Assembly (NCBI GenBank): GCA_028274465.1
Contig: CM051456.1
Coordinates: 7,131,545-7,195,544 of the forward strand
Source of the DNA: Plantago ovata
Taxonomy: Eukaryota; Streptophyta; Magnoliopsida; Lamiales; Plantaginaceae
Length of the DNA stretch: 64,000 nt
Reading direction: 5' to 3'
In this document: piece after piece, positions 23,124 through 33,232 of the stretch
Numbering within the stretch: the first letter of the stretch is position 1
Layout: every line of letters starts with the position of its first letter
Notes under the pieces: generated by a model
Told to the model about the DNA's origin: nothing
Seen by the model: the letters and a program-made list of their open reading frames with translations, nothing else
The model's database searches: none
Made by a program: the position numbers and the translations under genes

Positions 23124-23280
23124 GAAGTCCAGAACGTTGAGGAAAATAATCAATTGTATATTTAGGTTTAGGGTTCAGAATTCAGAACCTCGTATTCAGA
23201 ATTCAGAACCTCGTAGGACTGTATATCCATTACAAGTCAGAGATTTCAAAATCTCTTCTTCCCATCCCTCCTTATAAATA
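23124..23280 (+). promoter_or_regulatory. Promoter block of BAG copy 2
   Basis: The block shares GAAGTCCAGAACGTT with the channel promoter and TTTCAAATCT/TTTCAAAATCT plus CTTCTTCCC with BAG copy 1. A 21-bp unit (CAGAATTCAGAACCTCGTATT) is tandemly doubled at 23176-23196 and 23197-23217. A TATA box (TATAAATA) lies at 23273-23280. The heat-shock core has decayed to GAAcgTTg, so heat response may be weaker than for BAG copy 1. Confidence 0.65.
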
Positions 23281-23410
23281 GATAGGGCAGCAGCAGCATT
23301 CTTGTATTGCATTCACTCTCTTCAATTCGATTATCCAAACCAGAAGAAGTAAAAGTTCCTATCAGATTCTCTCGCTCTGTCCATCCTCTGTTAGTTACCA
23401 ATTTAATTCA

Positions 23411-24724
23411 ATGGATCCAAATTACCCTTACCCTGGATATGGCCGCACCTCTGCCGAATTCCCAACTTATTACTCAGAAGATTACTCATCTCACCCTTAT
23501 AATCCCGACCCCACAGCCCGTCCATTGCCTTTAGCAACCGGGTCCAATCAGTACCACCCGTATCTGTATGGCGGCCGTAAGTACAACTATGGCGCCCCTG
23601 CATCATCATCATCATCATCATCTTCCGATAACTTGCATGGCTCTTTGGGAAACAAGCTACATCAAGAAAAACAACTCATGTGTGCAGAACAGTTTAAGCA
23701 GCAACAACTGTTTTTGCAGCAACAACTGTTTTTGCAGCAACATCTATCGAAACGGACTAACTACAACTATGGCGCCCCTGCATCATCATCATCTTCCGAC
23801 AACTTGCATGGCTCTTTGGGAAACAAGCGATGTCAGTGTCAGAAACTCAAACTGTTTACACGTATCGATCGCGATTTAGTACCACTTTGCACTTCTTGTC
23901 CTGTACATCCGTGGAAGAAGGCTGTCCAGATTCCGGTCACAGACGGTTCAGAGCCTGTTGTTGTTGATCAACCTGGCTCTGCTTTGAAGATACAGAAGGT
24001 TTTCAGGGGTTTTATGGTTCGGAAGAGCTTGAAGATGATTATGGATGTGAAGAAGCAAGTGGATGAGATCGAGGCGAGGCTTTCCGAGCGTAGGGTGGTG
24101 GAGCTGATTCGGAGGGATGAGACGGAGCAGCAGAGGATGGCTCAGACTCTGATGTTGTTGCAGATTAGTCTGGATTCGGTTCGAGGTTTCGATTCAGGGG
24201 TTAGGGAGTGTAGAAAGGCAGTGATTAGGGAGACGGCTGCGTTGCTCATGAAGATTGATTCTGTTCTAGATGCCACTGACGATTTGGAGGTGCCTAATCG
24301 CGAAGACTACATAGTTGAAGAAGAAGAAGAAGAAGAAGTGGCAGATCATGAGAATGTGGAGGTTTTCGCTGATGCTGAGATTAATAACGCCTCGATTCAA
24401 CTGAGTGATAATGAGAATATGGAGGACTATGAAGATTTGGATAGCTGGATTCAACTGAGTGATAATGAGAATATGGAGGACTATGAAGATTTGGATAGCT
24501 GGATTGAGGTTGAAGGTGTGGAGAACGAAGGAAAGGACGAAGATGATGATCATAATGAGTTGGTGATGGATGATAAGAAGATGATGAGCCTAATGAGGCA
24601 GCCGCTTGGTGTTACTGAAGAGCAGATGAAGAAGCTTTGCCTCAACTTGGATAAGGCGTTTACCTCCGATGAGAACGCCGAGAAGATCAAACAGATGAAG
24701 AAGCTTTGCCTTAACTTGGAATGA
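23411..24724 (+). CDS. BAG-family co-chaperone with IQ motif, copy 2, with three internal duplications, 437 aa
   Basis: This is an intronless paralogue of the gene at 15711. The IQ motif (IQKVFRGFMVR, residues 194-204) and BAG domain (about 213-288) are nearly identical in layout. The N-terminus is 125 residues longer. It holds two copies of NYGAPASSSSS plus DNLHGSLGNK around a Gln/Leu-rich QQLFLQQQLFLQQ stretch, then a Cys-containing segment (CQCQK, CTSCPVHP). The acidic tail has an exact 18-residue doubling of IQLSDNENMEDYEDLDSW, and QMKKLCLNLE/D is repeated so that the second copy forms the C-terminus. The basic end of copy 1 is missing. Hsp70 and calmodulin binding is expected as for copy 1. 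The Gln/Ser-rich head may change localisation or promote assembly, which is inference only. Confidence 0.88.
   Translation: MDPNYPYPGYGRTSAEFPTYYSEDYSSHPYNPDPTARPLPLATGSNQYHPYLYGGRKYNYGAPASSSSSSSSDNLHGSLGNKLHQEKQLMCAEQFKQQQLFLQQQLFLQQHLSKRTNYNYGAPASSSSSDNLHGSLGNKRCQCQKLKLFTRIDRDLVPLCTSCPVHPWKKAVQIPVTDGSEPVVVDQPGSALKIQKVFRGFMVRKSLKMIMDVKKQVDEIEARLSERRVVELIRRDETEQQRMAQTLMLLQISLDSVRGFDSGVRECRKAVIRETAALLMKIDSVLDATDDLEVPNREDYIVEEEEEEEVADHENVEVFADAEINNASIQLSDNENMEDYEDLDSWIQLSDNENMEDYEDLDSWIEVEGVENEGKDEDDDHNELVMDDKKMMSLMRQPLGVTEEQMKKLCLNLDKAFTSDENAEKIKQMKKLCLNLE
23581..23830 (+). repeat. About 70-bp direct repeat pair in the BAG copy 2 N-terminus
   Basis: TACAACTATGGCGCCCCTGC begins both copies (about 23582 and 23761), followed by a CAT/TCA run of different length and then ACTTGCATGGCTCTTTGGG. 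Apart from the trinucleotide run length there is about one base difference, so the duplication is recent. A doubled CAGCAACAACTGTTTTTG lies between the copies. Confidence 0.85.
24395..24502 (+). repeat. Exact 54-bp tandem duplication in BAG copy 2
   Basis: Units 24395-24448 and 24449-24502 are identical base for base and encode the 18-residue IQLSDNENMEDYEDLDSW twice. Identity at synonymous positions implies a very recent event, or an assembly artefact. Confidence 0.9.
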
Positions 24725-25026
24725 ACGATGGACATTTGATCTTGATTTTCTTCCAGGACTTTTACTGTTTTTTTTTTTCTTTTTCTTAAGCTTTTATTTA
24801 ATGTTTTTACTTTCTGATTTTGTTCACAATAACTTATTTAGTTGGTTTTTTTTTTTTTTTTTAAATTTAAATTGAGCTTCTCATCTTTTGTTTCATTCAT
24901 CAAGATTTGCTGATAATTGAACTAATTTTATTACCTGGTTTATATATCAGAATCATGACCACATAAATGCATCAAGATATAGAGAGCTAAAGGCCTATTA
25001 TATTACTTGGTACAACTAGTAGATTA

Positions 25027-26535
25027 TTACATCCACTTGTTAGTAACCTTTGCTTTCAAACCATGCTTCATGGTGAGCAATGCAGAAAGACTAGGGCTAA
25101 CACTCTGCCCTTCCACAACATCAACATTATAATTATGCAACATTGTAGCTACAACACCTTTCATCCTGGCAAAGGCTAGTTCTTTGCCAGGACAAGCCCA
25201 AGGACCCGATCCAAACGAGAGAAAACAGTTTGACGTTACGTGTTTGATACCTCCTTTATCAGTTATCCATCTCTCTGGCTTGAATTCGTTGCAATCTTCT
25301 CCCCATATCTTTGAATTTCGCCCCATGGCGTACGAACAGAGGATCACCTTTGTTGTTTTATCCACCTTGTGGCCACTTGGGAGGACATCTGCTTGCACCG
25401 TATCTCGAATGATAATCGGGACTGGTGGGAAAAGCCTTAAGCTTTCATATAAAGCACTGTGGAGATAAACTAGTTTGCTAAGCTCTTCTACATTTGAAAA
25501 TGTATGTTTTCCGGTTGGCGAGTTTTTGTCAATCTCTTCTAGAATAATCTCTTTTGCTACAGGATTTGTGGAAATGAGGTAGAAAAACCAGGTTAAAACT
25601 GCACCAGATGTGTCTCTTCCGGCAAACAGAAGTGTCATTATATTGGCAGCCAAGAAGGCCTTTTCACCATGTTTGGTTGATCCTCTAGACATATCATTAC
25701 CAATCTCTTTCAAATAAAACTTCAAAACATCGAAATCATCGCCATTTTCGCCTGCCATTTCGCGCTTTCTTGCCACAAAATCTTCCAGCATTTGATTAAA
25801 AACTTCACTAGCCTTAGCCAAGTTCTTCTCATTACCAACTTTCAACAATCTTTGTAACTTCCATACTCTTTCTGGTAGAATTTGGCGGTAAAACACGGCC
25901 ACCGCAATATCATCCATGGCATTCAACAGCGGGCTAAATGGAAATCCAACACGTAACGAAGCCAGATCAAACCCCGTTGCCAGGATACAAGTGGAATCAA
26001 GCATGTACCTATTAAACACATCCTGCAAATCAATCACTTGATTATTACTCGAAGCATGATCAAGAATCGGGATTAGGCCTTCTTTCAAACTATGACTAAT
26101 GATCCTGGGAATTGACTTGTGGAACTGTGTTTCCTTGTAGAACGCATGAGTGAACTTCTTGTCCTCCTTCCACGCATTGAGATCTTTGATGAAAACCGCC
26201 TCGCCTAGAAAATCGAAGGCGTCCCTGAATGCGGAACCTCTGTGGTAGTTTGAGAAGTTGAAGTTCAAGACATGTTGCACATTGGCAGGGTCACTTGTGA
26301 CCAAGATATCAAGATTTGAGAACCAGGATGTGTTGAAGAGAATTGTGCCTTTGTATTGGCCTAGGAGTTGTGTGGTTTTGTCGTACAATTGGTTGCTTTT
26401 GAGGTATATTGTTGGCATTAGCTTGATGAAAGGCCAGTTCCATGGAAAGAGGCTATTATGAGGAAGTATAATGGAAGCTAGCAAAACAAGTACAAAGATT
26501 ATGATTGTTGCTAAAAGGATTTCGAGATAGGCCAT
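25027..26535 (-). CDS. Cytochrome P450, CYP96/CYP86 clan, 502 aa
   Basis: This is an intronless frame with an N-terminal membrane anchor (residues 5-24) and a PWNWP hinge. The CYP86-clan signature NFSNYHRG lies at 93-100, the I-helix oxygen motif AGRDTS at 305-310, the K-helix ESLR at 364-367 and PERW at 420-423. The haem loop is FGSGPWACPG at 441-450, with Cys448 as ligand. CYP96 enzymes hydroxylate very-long-chain alkanes or fatty acids in the ER, for example MAH1 in cuticular wax. The usual Arg of FxxGxRxC is Trp446 here (TGG, codon 25198-25200), one base away from CGG. A bulky Trp at the haem-propionate-binding position is unusual and could impair or alter activity. A relic of a second copy lies at 17004-17060. 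The gene diverges from an unannotated upstream flank and is convergent with BAG copy 2. Confidence 0.9.
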   Translation of the reverse strand: MAYLEILLATIIIFVLVLLASIILPHNSLFPWNWPFIKLMPTIYLKSNQLYDKTTQLLGQYKGTILFNTSWFSNLDILVTSDPANVQHVLNFNFSNYHRGSAFRDAFDFLGEAVFIKDLNAWKEDKKFTHAFYKETQFHKSIPRIISHSLKEGLIPILDHASSNNQVIDLQDVFNRYMLDSTCILATGFDLASLRVGFPFSPLLNAMDDIAVAVFYRQILPERVWKLQRLLKVGNEKNLAKASEVFNQMLEDFVARKREMAGENGDDFDVLKFYLKEIGNDMSRGSTKHGEKAFLAANIMTLLFAGRDTSGAVLTWFFYLISTNPVAKEIILEEIDKNSPTGKHTFSNVEELSKLVYLHSALYESLRLFPPVPIIIRDTVQADVLPSGHKVDKTTKVILCSYAMGRNSKIWGEDCNEFKPERWITDKGGIKHVTSNCFLSFGSGPWACPGKELAFARMKGVVATMLHNYNVDVVEGQSVSPSLSALLTMKHGLKAKVTNKWM

Positions 26536-28651
26536 TTTTGGAATTGGTTCTGTACTTGTTTTTACAATGTTATTATGAAATGATTAGGGCTTAAGTTGGA
26601 TATTTATAGGCTTACATGTGGAGTTAATGAGCTGGGAGGATTTGGTTTACTTTGAATTCTGACTTTTTCTTTGAAATAACTTGTACGTATTCGTCTACGA
26701 TAGTTGCTAGGATGGCCTGGCGTTTACATGTATGATGAGTTATAGCATTTAATCTTTTCAGTTTTCAATTTGCTGCGAACAGAGAGCCTCACATGCGCGT
26801 TAAACAAATTGCACGTCATGTTAGTATTATATTGTGTCTATTAAATTTAAAATATAGTTATTAAAATGAAGTATTAAAATTGGCCCATTAGATTATCTAA
26901 ATTTAACATGACGCACTGGAATCTACCAAACTCTCTAGAAAATAAATAAGAATTCCAAATAAATATAGACAAGCACAAATTTAGAAATTCTACAAACAAA
27001 AAAAATTATAAATTTAGAAATTAATTTACAAGCTTCAATTCCTAAGAAAAGGAACTGTATTGTTATTTATTTGGGCCAAGAGTTATATGGGATACCGGAA
27101 GTTTTGGTTTTTTAAATAAATTTTTTAACTTTGAACTTGAATTTAGATTTGGTTGTGATTATACAATTTGATCGTTCATGTAACAGTGCTCCTTACTTTC
27201 TGAAAAGTTAATACTGATACAAGTCTCGAGTTCAGAGTTCTTAATGCAGATGAAATGTATCGTTTGAAAATCAAACTTTGTACACCCATTCTAACCGTCA
27301 AAATTTTATATAAACGACTAAATCACCATTGTAAAGAATGTTAGTAAATAATAAATTTTTAAATCCCGAGTGTTAAATTAACTTGTAAATCACTCAAGTA
27401 CATGAAGCCAAAGCAAGCCGAACAAGACCGATGCCTTAAAAAAGGCCCCCTTGCTGTCTTGCTTTGGCGATCCTATCCATAGTTTGAAAGAATTGAGAAT
27501 GTGATTCATTATTAATTTTGGGGTTAATATATTATTCGGAGAACCGTTCATGAGTATCGCACCAATCCGAAAGTCTGGTAGTCAAGAAGCTAGTTACATA
27601 ACTTGCATTTTTTCATATATTTGTTGAAATAATTTAACCTTTCGTGACATTCGGTCGGTCATCTCATTGCCATGCAATACCAGAAATTATCAACGCCGTG
27701 GCTCTGCCGGAATTATATACTATATGGACACGGATAGGTCCACCTGCAGGCACCAGGTATCTTTTAATTGATGCAGTTACTTGAGTGGACAAGTAGCACT
27801 CACGGTTTTTTTATTGTAACCCGAGCATTTTTCTAATGTTACTTTTTCGTTAATAAATTTATAAGTGGTCAGGGGTTTGATCCCCGAAATGAGTGATTAT
27901 TTGCTTTGTATAAAGACTTATTGAATTAAGGTTAATTAGAGATTTATTGATGCAAATTTGTAGGTAAAATATTGTAATTGTAATAGTATAGTATCTCAAA
28001 AAAAAAAAAAGCACACACGTTCTTCATATTTATTTTTTTGGTCTGCGTATCCTTTCAAATACAGTAAAATATCACAAAAATACGTATTATTTTTCTCAAA
28101 TTCCCTAATAATGTTTCATGTTTGTCTATTTAATTGTATGTTAGGAGTATTTATTGGGCTTTATCATCATTTACTGGACTTTAATTTGTGTTATATTGAT
28201 ATTATTCGTGTATTTTGATATTTTAAATCTTTATATAGTTTTCGTAATTGTGTTCATATTATATTCATATGGTATAAGTTGAGTAGTAGTCCTAGTGGTC
28301 CTATTAATTATTTAAGAAACTGAAATCATAAAGTCGCAAGCTGTTCCAGGCTTCCAGAGCTGACTATTATATGTGAGATTGCGAGAAAGACCGGCGGTAC
28401 TTGGATTGTCAAAGCAACACTTCTTCAATTCAATGCATGATAGACTTCAAATAATGCATGTCAGACTTCTAATGGATGGTTTAGTTATTAATTTTATTAT
28501 TTATTGATATCTTCAGAGTAGAGTTCAGATATGTAACACGTTAACGCTGCAGCTTACCTAGATACTCATACAGTCATATATTCCCTATCTCCCAATACTA
28601 TTTATCCATTTTAATTTTCCTTTCAACATGACTTTAACCACATACTCTTTG
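26536..28651. other. P450 upstream region, no gene seen
   Basis: This interval holds the P450 promoter, long AT-rich stretches and, at 28271-28380, the duplicated flank that pairs with 17089-17180. A GC-rich imperfect hairpin occurs at 27407-27468 (arms GCCAAAGCAAG and CTTGCTTTGGC). No coding frame is supported. Confidence 0.5.
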
Positions 28652-29231
28652 GCCTCGTTTGATAACTTGAGATCAGATTGACAAAAATTAAGACTCCAAT
28701 CCACTCTAATCGTAAATTTACAATCTTGCCTAATCTAGTCTAGTCTAGTTGGTTGTTTGAAAGGTAAAATTGATCTTAAGATTCAAAATATTTTGTTATC
28801 TAATCTACCCATTCATGTCAAAGAAGATATGTAGACAAAAATGCAATAATTCTATACCTCAAAATGGAAGCTGAAATAGGCCTACCTTCGGCTAAATTTC
28901 AGGCAGCAGCTATTTTCTTCCAAAACATCGACAGTACAATGGAAACATCAAAGTAAAATATTTAAGGACAATAACAACAAACTTAGCTAGAGAAAATGAA
29001 AACGATATCATAAACGAAATCAAAGTTCATAAACGAAATCAAATATCCTAATACTACTTAAGCAAAGAAAATGTGGCTATAGTCCACCACAAAAAGGCAC
29101 CAAGACATACAGTTTGTGCCCCAAACATGAGAATTCATAGAAGAAAAGTAACAAAGCAAAATCCTAATTGAACGATATATAATAAAATAGATAATGTTCA
29201 CTGGCAGCAAGCATCATAACATCTTCCCAAC

Positions 29232-30316
29232 TCACATCAGTCCGTTATGCATCATCTGCAAGAAAGTGGTCTGGTTCTCTGGTTTCATAGCTAGGAACAA
29301 GTCCATGTGGCTTGGATTGGCAATGATCTTACTTGCAATCTCAATTCCAGTGTGCTTAGCCATGCCGCTACGAAGTACCGCATCGAACACACGTCCAGCC
29401 TTATCAGTGCCACTTTCATTTCCAGACGCAAGCTTTGTAGTCAAATCCGAGGAAACTTGCTTGTAGACTTCAAGAAACTTTGCCATCACATCAGAAAGTT
29501 GTGAATTAGTTCGAGATGATTCTCCTTTGAGCTTCTTGTCCACCTGTTTGCCTGGTTCTTGTGCAGAAACCCTCTTGGATCCAGATGATCCTTGCGGGAA
29601 CACATATGGTATGTCATCATCACTACCGAGATTGGTAACAACAGGATTACCAGGCATTTGAGAAAATCCATCAGCAGGAGCCCCACCTATGTTTTCATCT
29701 TGGTTGTTCAAATTAACTTGATCAAATGCATCTTGAAAACCTTGTGCACCTTCCCCTGTTGCACGGTCTCGACCGAACACCTCACACCAATCTTCAAAGT
29801 ACGGAAAACTCTTGAAGCGAAATGATGCAACATCGGGATTCACCTTCCAAATAATATCAAATAAATTAAAATCAGTAGTTGCTTGTTAATAAAGATACAT
29901 AAATAATATATGCAGGGCATATGACATATATAATTTTTTTTATAAGTATTCATTCATACCTTAGCGTACTTCTCCCAGACATCATCCTCAACCACAACCA
30001 TATTGGCCTCGCTGTTCCAACCAAATCCAGATGTGCCCATCATAGTAAGGAGAGCAGCAAACTGTTTCTTCCAGACAATGATTTTTGAGTTGATATGTTT
30101 GCTACCACTAATGCCAGCATGAGGAAAACGTTGAGCCATTTTCCTCTCAAGTTCATTCAGATAATTGTTTCTGAATGCATTGTCCTTCTTCCAACCAGCA
30201 GCAACCAGCTCTTTTAGCTCCATCACAAGTGCCTCTTCCTCATTTCTTGTCCACGTACGGCGGGTTTGCCTCTTCCTTGCTTGAGCATCAGCATTTCCAT
30301 TGTTAGCAGCATCCAT
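29232..30316 (-). CDS. Harbinger Myb/SANT-like DNA-binding protein, two exons, 322 aa
   Basis: Exons 30316-29960 and 29843-29232 join in frame across a GT-AG intron. The N-terminal Myb/SANT-like domain contains RRTWTRNEEEALVMELKELV and then NSKIIVWKKQFAALLTMMG with spaced Trp residues. DVWEKYAKVNPDVASFRFKS spans the splice junction. A Gln/Gly/Asp-rich linker leads to a helical C-terminal region ending FLQMMHNGLM. In Harbinger elements this protein imports the transposase into the nucleus and binds the element's ends. No stop or frameshift is visible, unlike in its partner. Confidence 0.85.
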
Positions 30317-30600
30317 TTCCTATTAAGAGAAAATGGTAAAAACCATATAATAAAATATAAATCCATCGTTAGGTACGAAAATAAACAAATAATTATAGAA
30401 AACAAAAGGAAACTAAAATGCAAGTAATCAACAAAAAAATGCCATATATAATAACACAATCACAAAGGTCTTAGTACAAAGGAAACAAATATTAATAATC
30501 ACAAAATATCCATAGCATAAAAGTAAACTAAACACAACATAGAAAAGCTAATCTAGAAAACTCTAAGAAAAGCTAGGAAAAGCTAATATGATCCAATCGA

Positions 30601-31773
30601 CTAGTTAAGACCATTGCCAAGCCACTCATTAAACATTTGTTGTGCCATGTTATCACGGAAGTTTGTCCATGCTTGCGAAGGCTGAACCACTTCCACATAT
30701 TGACCTTCATTCATTCCTAGAACCCCTGCATTTTGTCCATCACCAAACTGTTGTCCTTGATCTAGTGGATCACTTTCCATTTCAGTTCTTATAAAGTTGT
30801 CCAGCAAACAACAAGCCATAATAATATGATTTTGCGTTTCCAGGGGATAGAAAATGTTACTACGCAACACAGCCCATCGCATCTTTAGCAAACCAAATGC
30901 ACGCTCTATAACATTCCTAGCTTTTGAATGCTTCATGTTGAAGTATTCACGATAGTTTTGAGGTGCTGCGCTACCAGCATCCCATTCCTTAAGTGGTAGC
31001 GCACACCCCGATATGGTGCAAGAAATCCTTCTCCATTGGTATAACCTCCATCACAAAGGTAGTAATGTCCTGCATTTATTATGAAATGTCAATACAAAGA
31101 AAACAAAAAACAAAAAAATAATCATAGTAGTAATGAACAAATAATAACAAAACATGTACAAGGAAGTTGAAGTGCACCTGTAGGTACTTTGAGGCCATTT
31201 GGTCGAGTTATTGCATCTCTAAGAACTCTCCCGTCTGCTGCGGATCCCTCCCAACCGGATAGCACGTACACGAATTTCATGTTAATATCACAAACTGCAA
31301 GTACATTGGTTGAGATGTCTCCTTTTCGACTTCTGTAGCTGGCACGTTTGGATGCGGGAACCCGAACATCAACGAATGTCCCATCTAGAGCGCCTAGACA
31401 AGCCTGCAAATACAAAATATAGATTAAATTAACTCTGAATATGAAAGCATCAGTATAATAAATCATCTAGATAATATTAAGTTACCTGGAAACACCTCCA
31501 CCTATAGTCATCGCAACCATCGTCGATCGCAGTGGGGGTGGAAAGGAGAAGAGGATATATCCTAATCAGGGAATCGAGGGTTTCTTTGAAATACTTATTA
31601 ATTGTTTGGCCAGAACGCTTAAAATCAAACCCAACCACGCGAATTTTCTTATGATGAGCTAAGACAGACAAGAAAATTGCTACCTTTTCCATCAGTGGAA
31701 CATACATACTATCATGAAGCCCTCCTGAATCTCTTAACAAGTAACACAGGTTGCAAAACGCTCTCCTATCCAT
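30601..31773 (-). pseudogene. Harbinger DDE_4 transposase, frameshifted
   Basis: Exons 31773-31486, 31403-31178 and 31069-30601 join through GT-AG introns. Catalytic residues are visible: first Asp in [11 protein letters not shown], second Asp in YYLCDGGYTNGEGF, and Glu in ARNVIERAFGLLKMRW. After RYHL the frame breaks near 30988-30993 (minus strand CACTTAAGGAATGG). One base is missing, so the expected KEW continuation and the catalytic Glu lie in another frame. Exon 3 is 469 bases, one fewer than needed. The copy is therefore inactive unless the sequence is wrong at this base. Confidence 0.85.
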
Positions 31774-32400
31774 TCTAAGTAAGTTAAGACAATCTCTATC
31801 GCTTTATAGGACAACACGATGCAAATAACTCCTGTGCTCACCTACCAGACTATTCATCCTCCAAGTTCTCTTATCTACATGTGTTATAAGCCTATGTCTC
31901 CTACTAGCCTCATGTAGGACCAGCATAAGAAAAAACAACAATGATGACTAAAACATATATTCATGAATAACAATCAAAGTCACAATTTTCAGCCTCCAAT
32001 CCATATCGATTTTCACCTTCTCTAACTGCAATATTGCAAAACACAATTCTTATAAAACATTCTGAAATATAACATGTATTTATACTCAATCCCTAAAAAT
32101 AACAACCCAGAAACTGCAAAAGGACTTACAGTAACAAGAAAACCAAAAACCAAAATCGAAAAAAAGAACACAACTAAAAAAGATTACTAAGAATCTAAAC
32201 CACAAAAGAGAGAACTAATTCAGACATGCCATTAAAAGAGAAACTTAAATCTCAGAATCTACATAATTTCTCTTGGAGTTAAAAAGAACAAAAATTTCTT
32301 AGTTTACCATAGAATAAAATGGAGTAACGAGAACAAGACTAAGAAATTCTAAGATACCTTTTTGATTTCTTGATTGAACTTCAACTCAACTTGTATATGA

Positions 32401-33232
32401 AAAGATGAATCAGGATGTGCCTTATATAGATCTCAGGATCCTGATGATGATCCTTGACCAAAACTCCCGCCACAAGAAAATAGAGATCGTGGTATACATC
32501 GTGTTGGAGAAGAGAAAGAATATGGAGGGAACGCCCAATAATTTTCGCGGGAATTTGGATCGTGTTGAGCCATGATTTTGGTGAAACTGTGAAAGAGAAA
32601 TAGTCAAGGAGGAGATAATAAACACGGCAGATAATGTAATTGCTGGATTTTAGCCGAAATTATTATGCGGCTTGTAGTCTGCTCCGAGCCTAACTCCAAA
32701 CCTAATAATCTTATATGGGCCTATTTGTGTTTTTGTATCAAACTAGATTGTACGGATATGGATATGACAATATATATTGGATACGATATGGTTATAGGAA
32801 TATGGAGTTTTCAAAGTACTAAGGATACGATTGGAGCAGATTTAGTTTTGATCGAACTACTCCGGTATATGAATCTAATTCCAGAAAGAGAAGGAAAAGA
32901 AAAAAAATCAAAAAAAAAAAAAAGAAAAAAGGAAAGAAAAACTAAATAAAAAAATAATTGGTAAGGGCTTGTAAGTTGGTCAATGGTAAGTGTTAACGAT
33001 GATAAAAACATAAAGAGGTCCAGCATGAGTGCACTATGTAATTATCTCTTTAATCAATTTCATGAAATTTGACCTAATGTATCGGATATGTCATACAAGT
33101 GTATCTAATACGTGTATCCGATACGTATCACACATTGTATCCCTATCCGCGTGGAATGCACATCCAGGTGTGTATGGGGCTAAATCTGTCATATTTCACT
33201 TTTATAGTAATGGTTTCTTGGTTAGTAATGGA
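32401..33232. other. Spacer between the Harbinger element and SLO2-like gene
   Basis: AT-rich sequence with a purine-rich A/G tract at about 32885-32945. The open frame of the downstream PPR gene extends up to 33029 by chance. No gene is supported. Confidence 0.4.

Larger units (their letters stand above)
28652..32400 (-). mobile_element. PIF/Harbinger-type DNA transposon (boundaries approximate)
   Basis: The element encodes the two proteins that define this superfamily, both on the minus strand: a DDE transposase (31773-30601) and a Myb/SANT-like DNA-binding protein (30316-29232). GGCCTCGTTTGATAAC at about 28652 looks like a Tourist/Harbinger terminus. I could not find its inverted partner between 31800 and 33000, so the right end is uncertain or lost. 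The transposase is frameshifted, so this copy is not autonomous. Confidence 0.75.

Noticed and set aside
27407-27468. MicroRNA-like hairpin (GCCAAAGCAAG / CTTGCTTTGGC)
   Set aside because: Only 11 continuous pairs and large asymmetric internal loops; it does not meet plant miRNA precursor pairing.
31800-33000. Right terminal inverted repeat of the Harbinger element
   Set aside because: No complement of GGCCTCGTTTGATAAC was found, so the right boundary was left approximate.
33029-33232. 68-codon N-terminal extension of the SLO2-like gene
   Set aside because: It lacks presequence or PPR character, and the MAR start at 33233 aligns with the known protein start.
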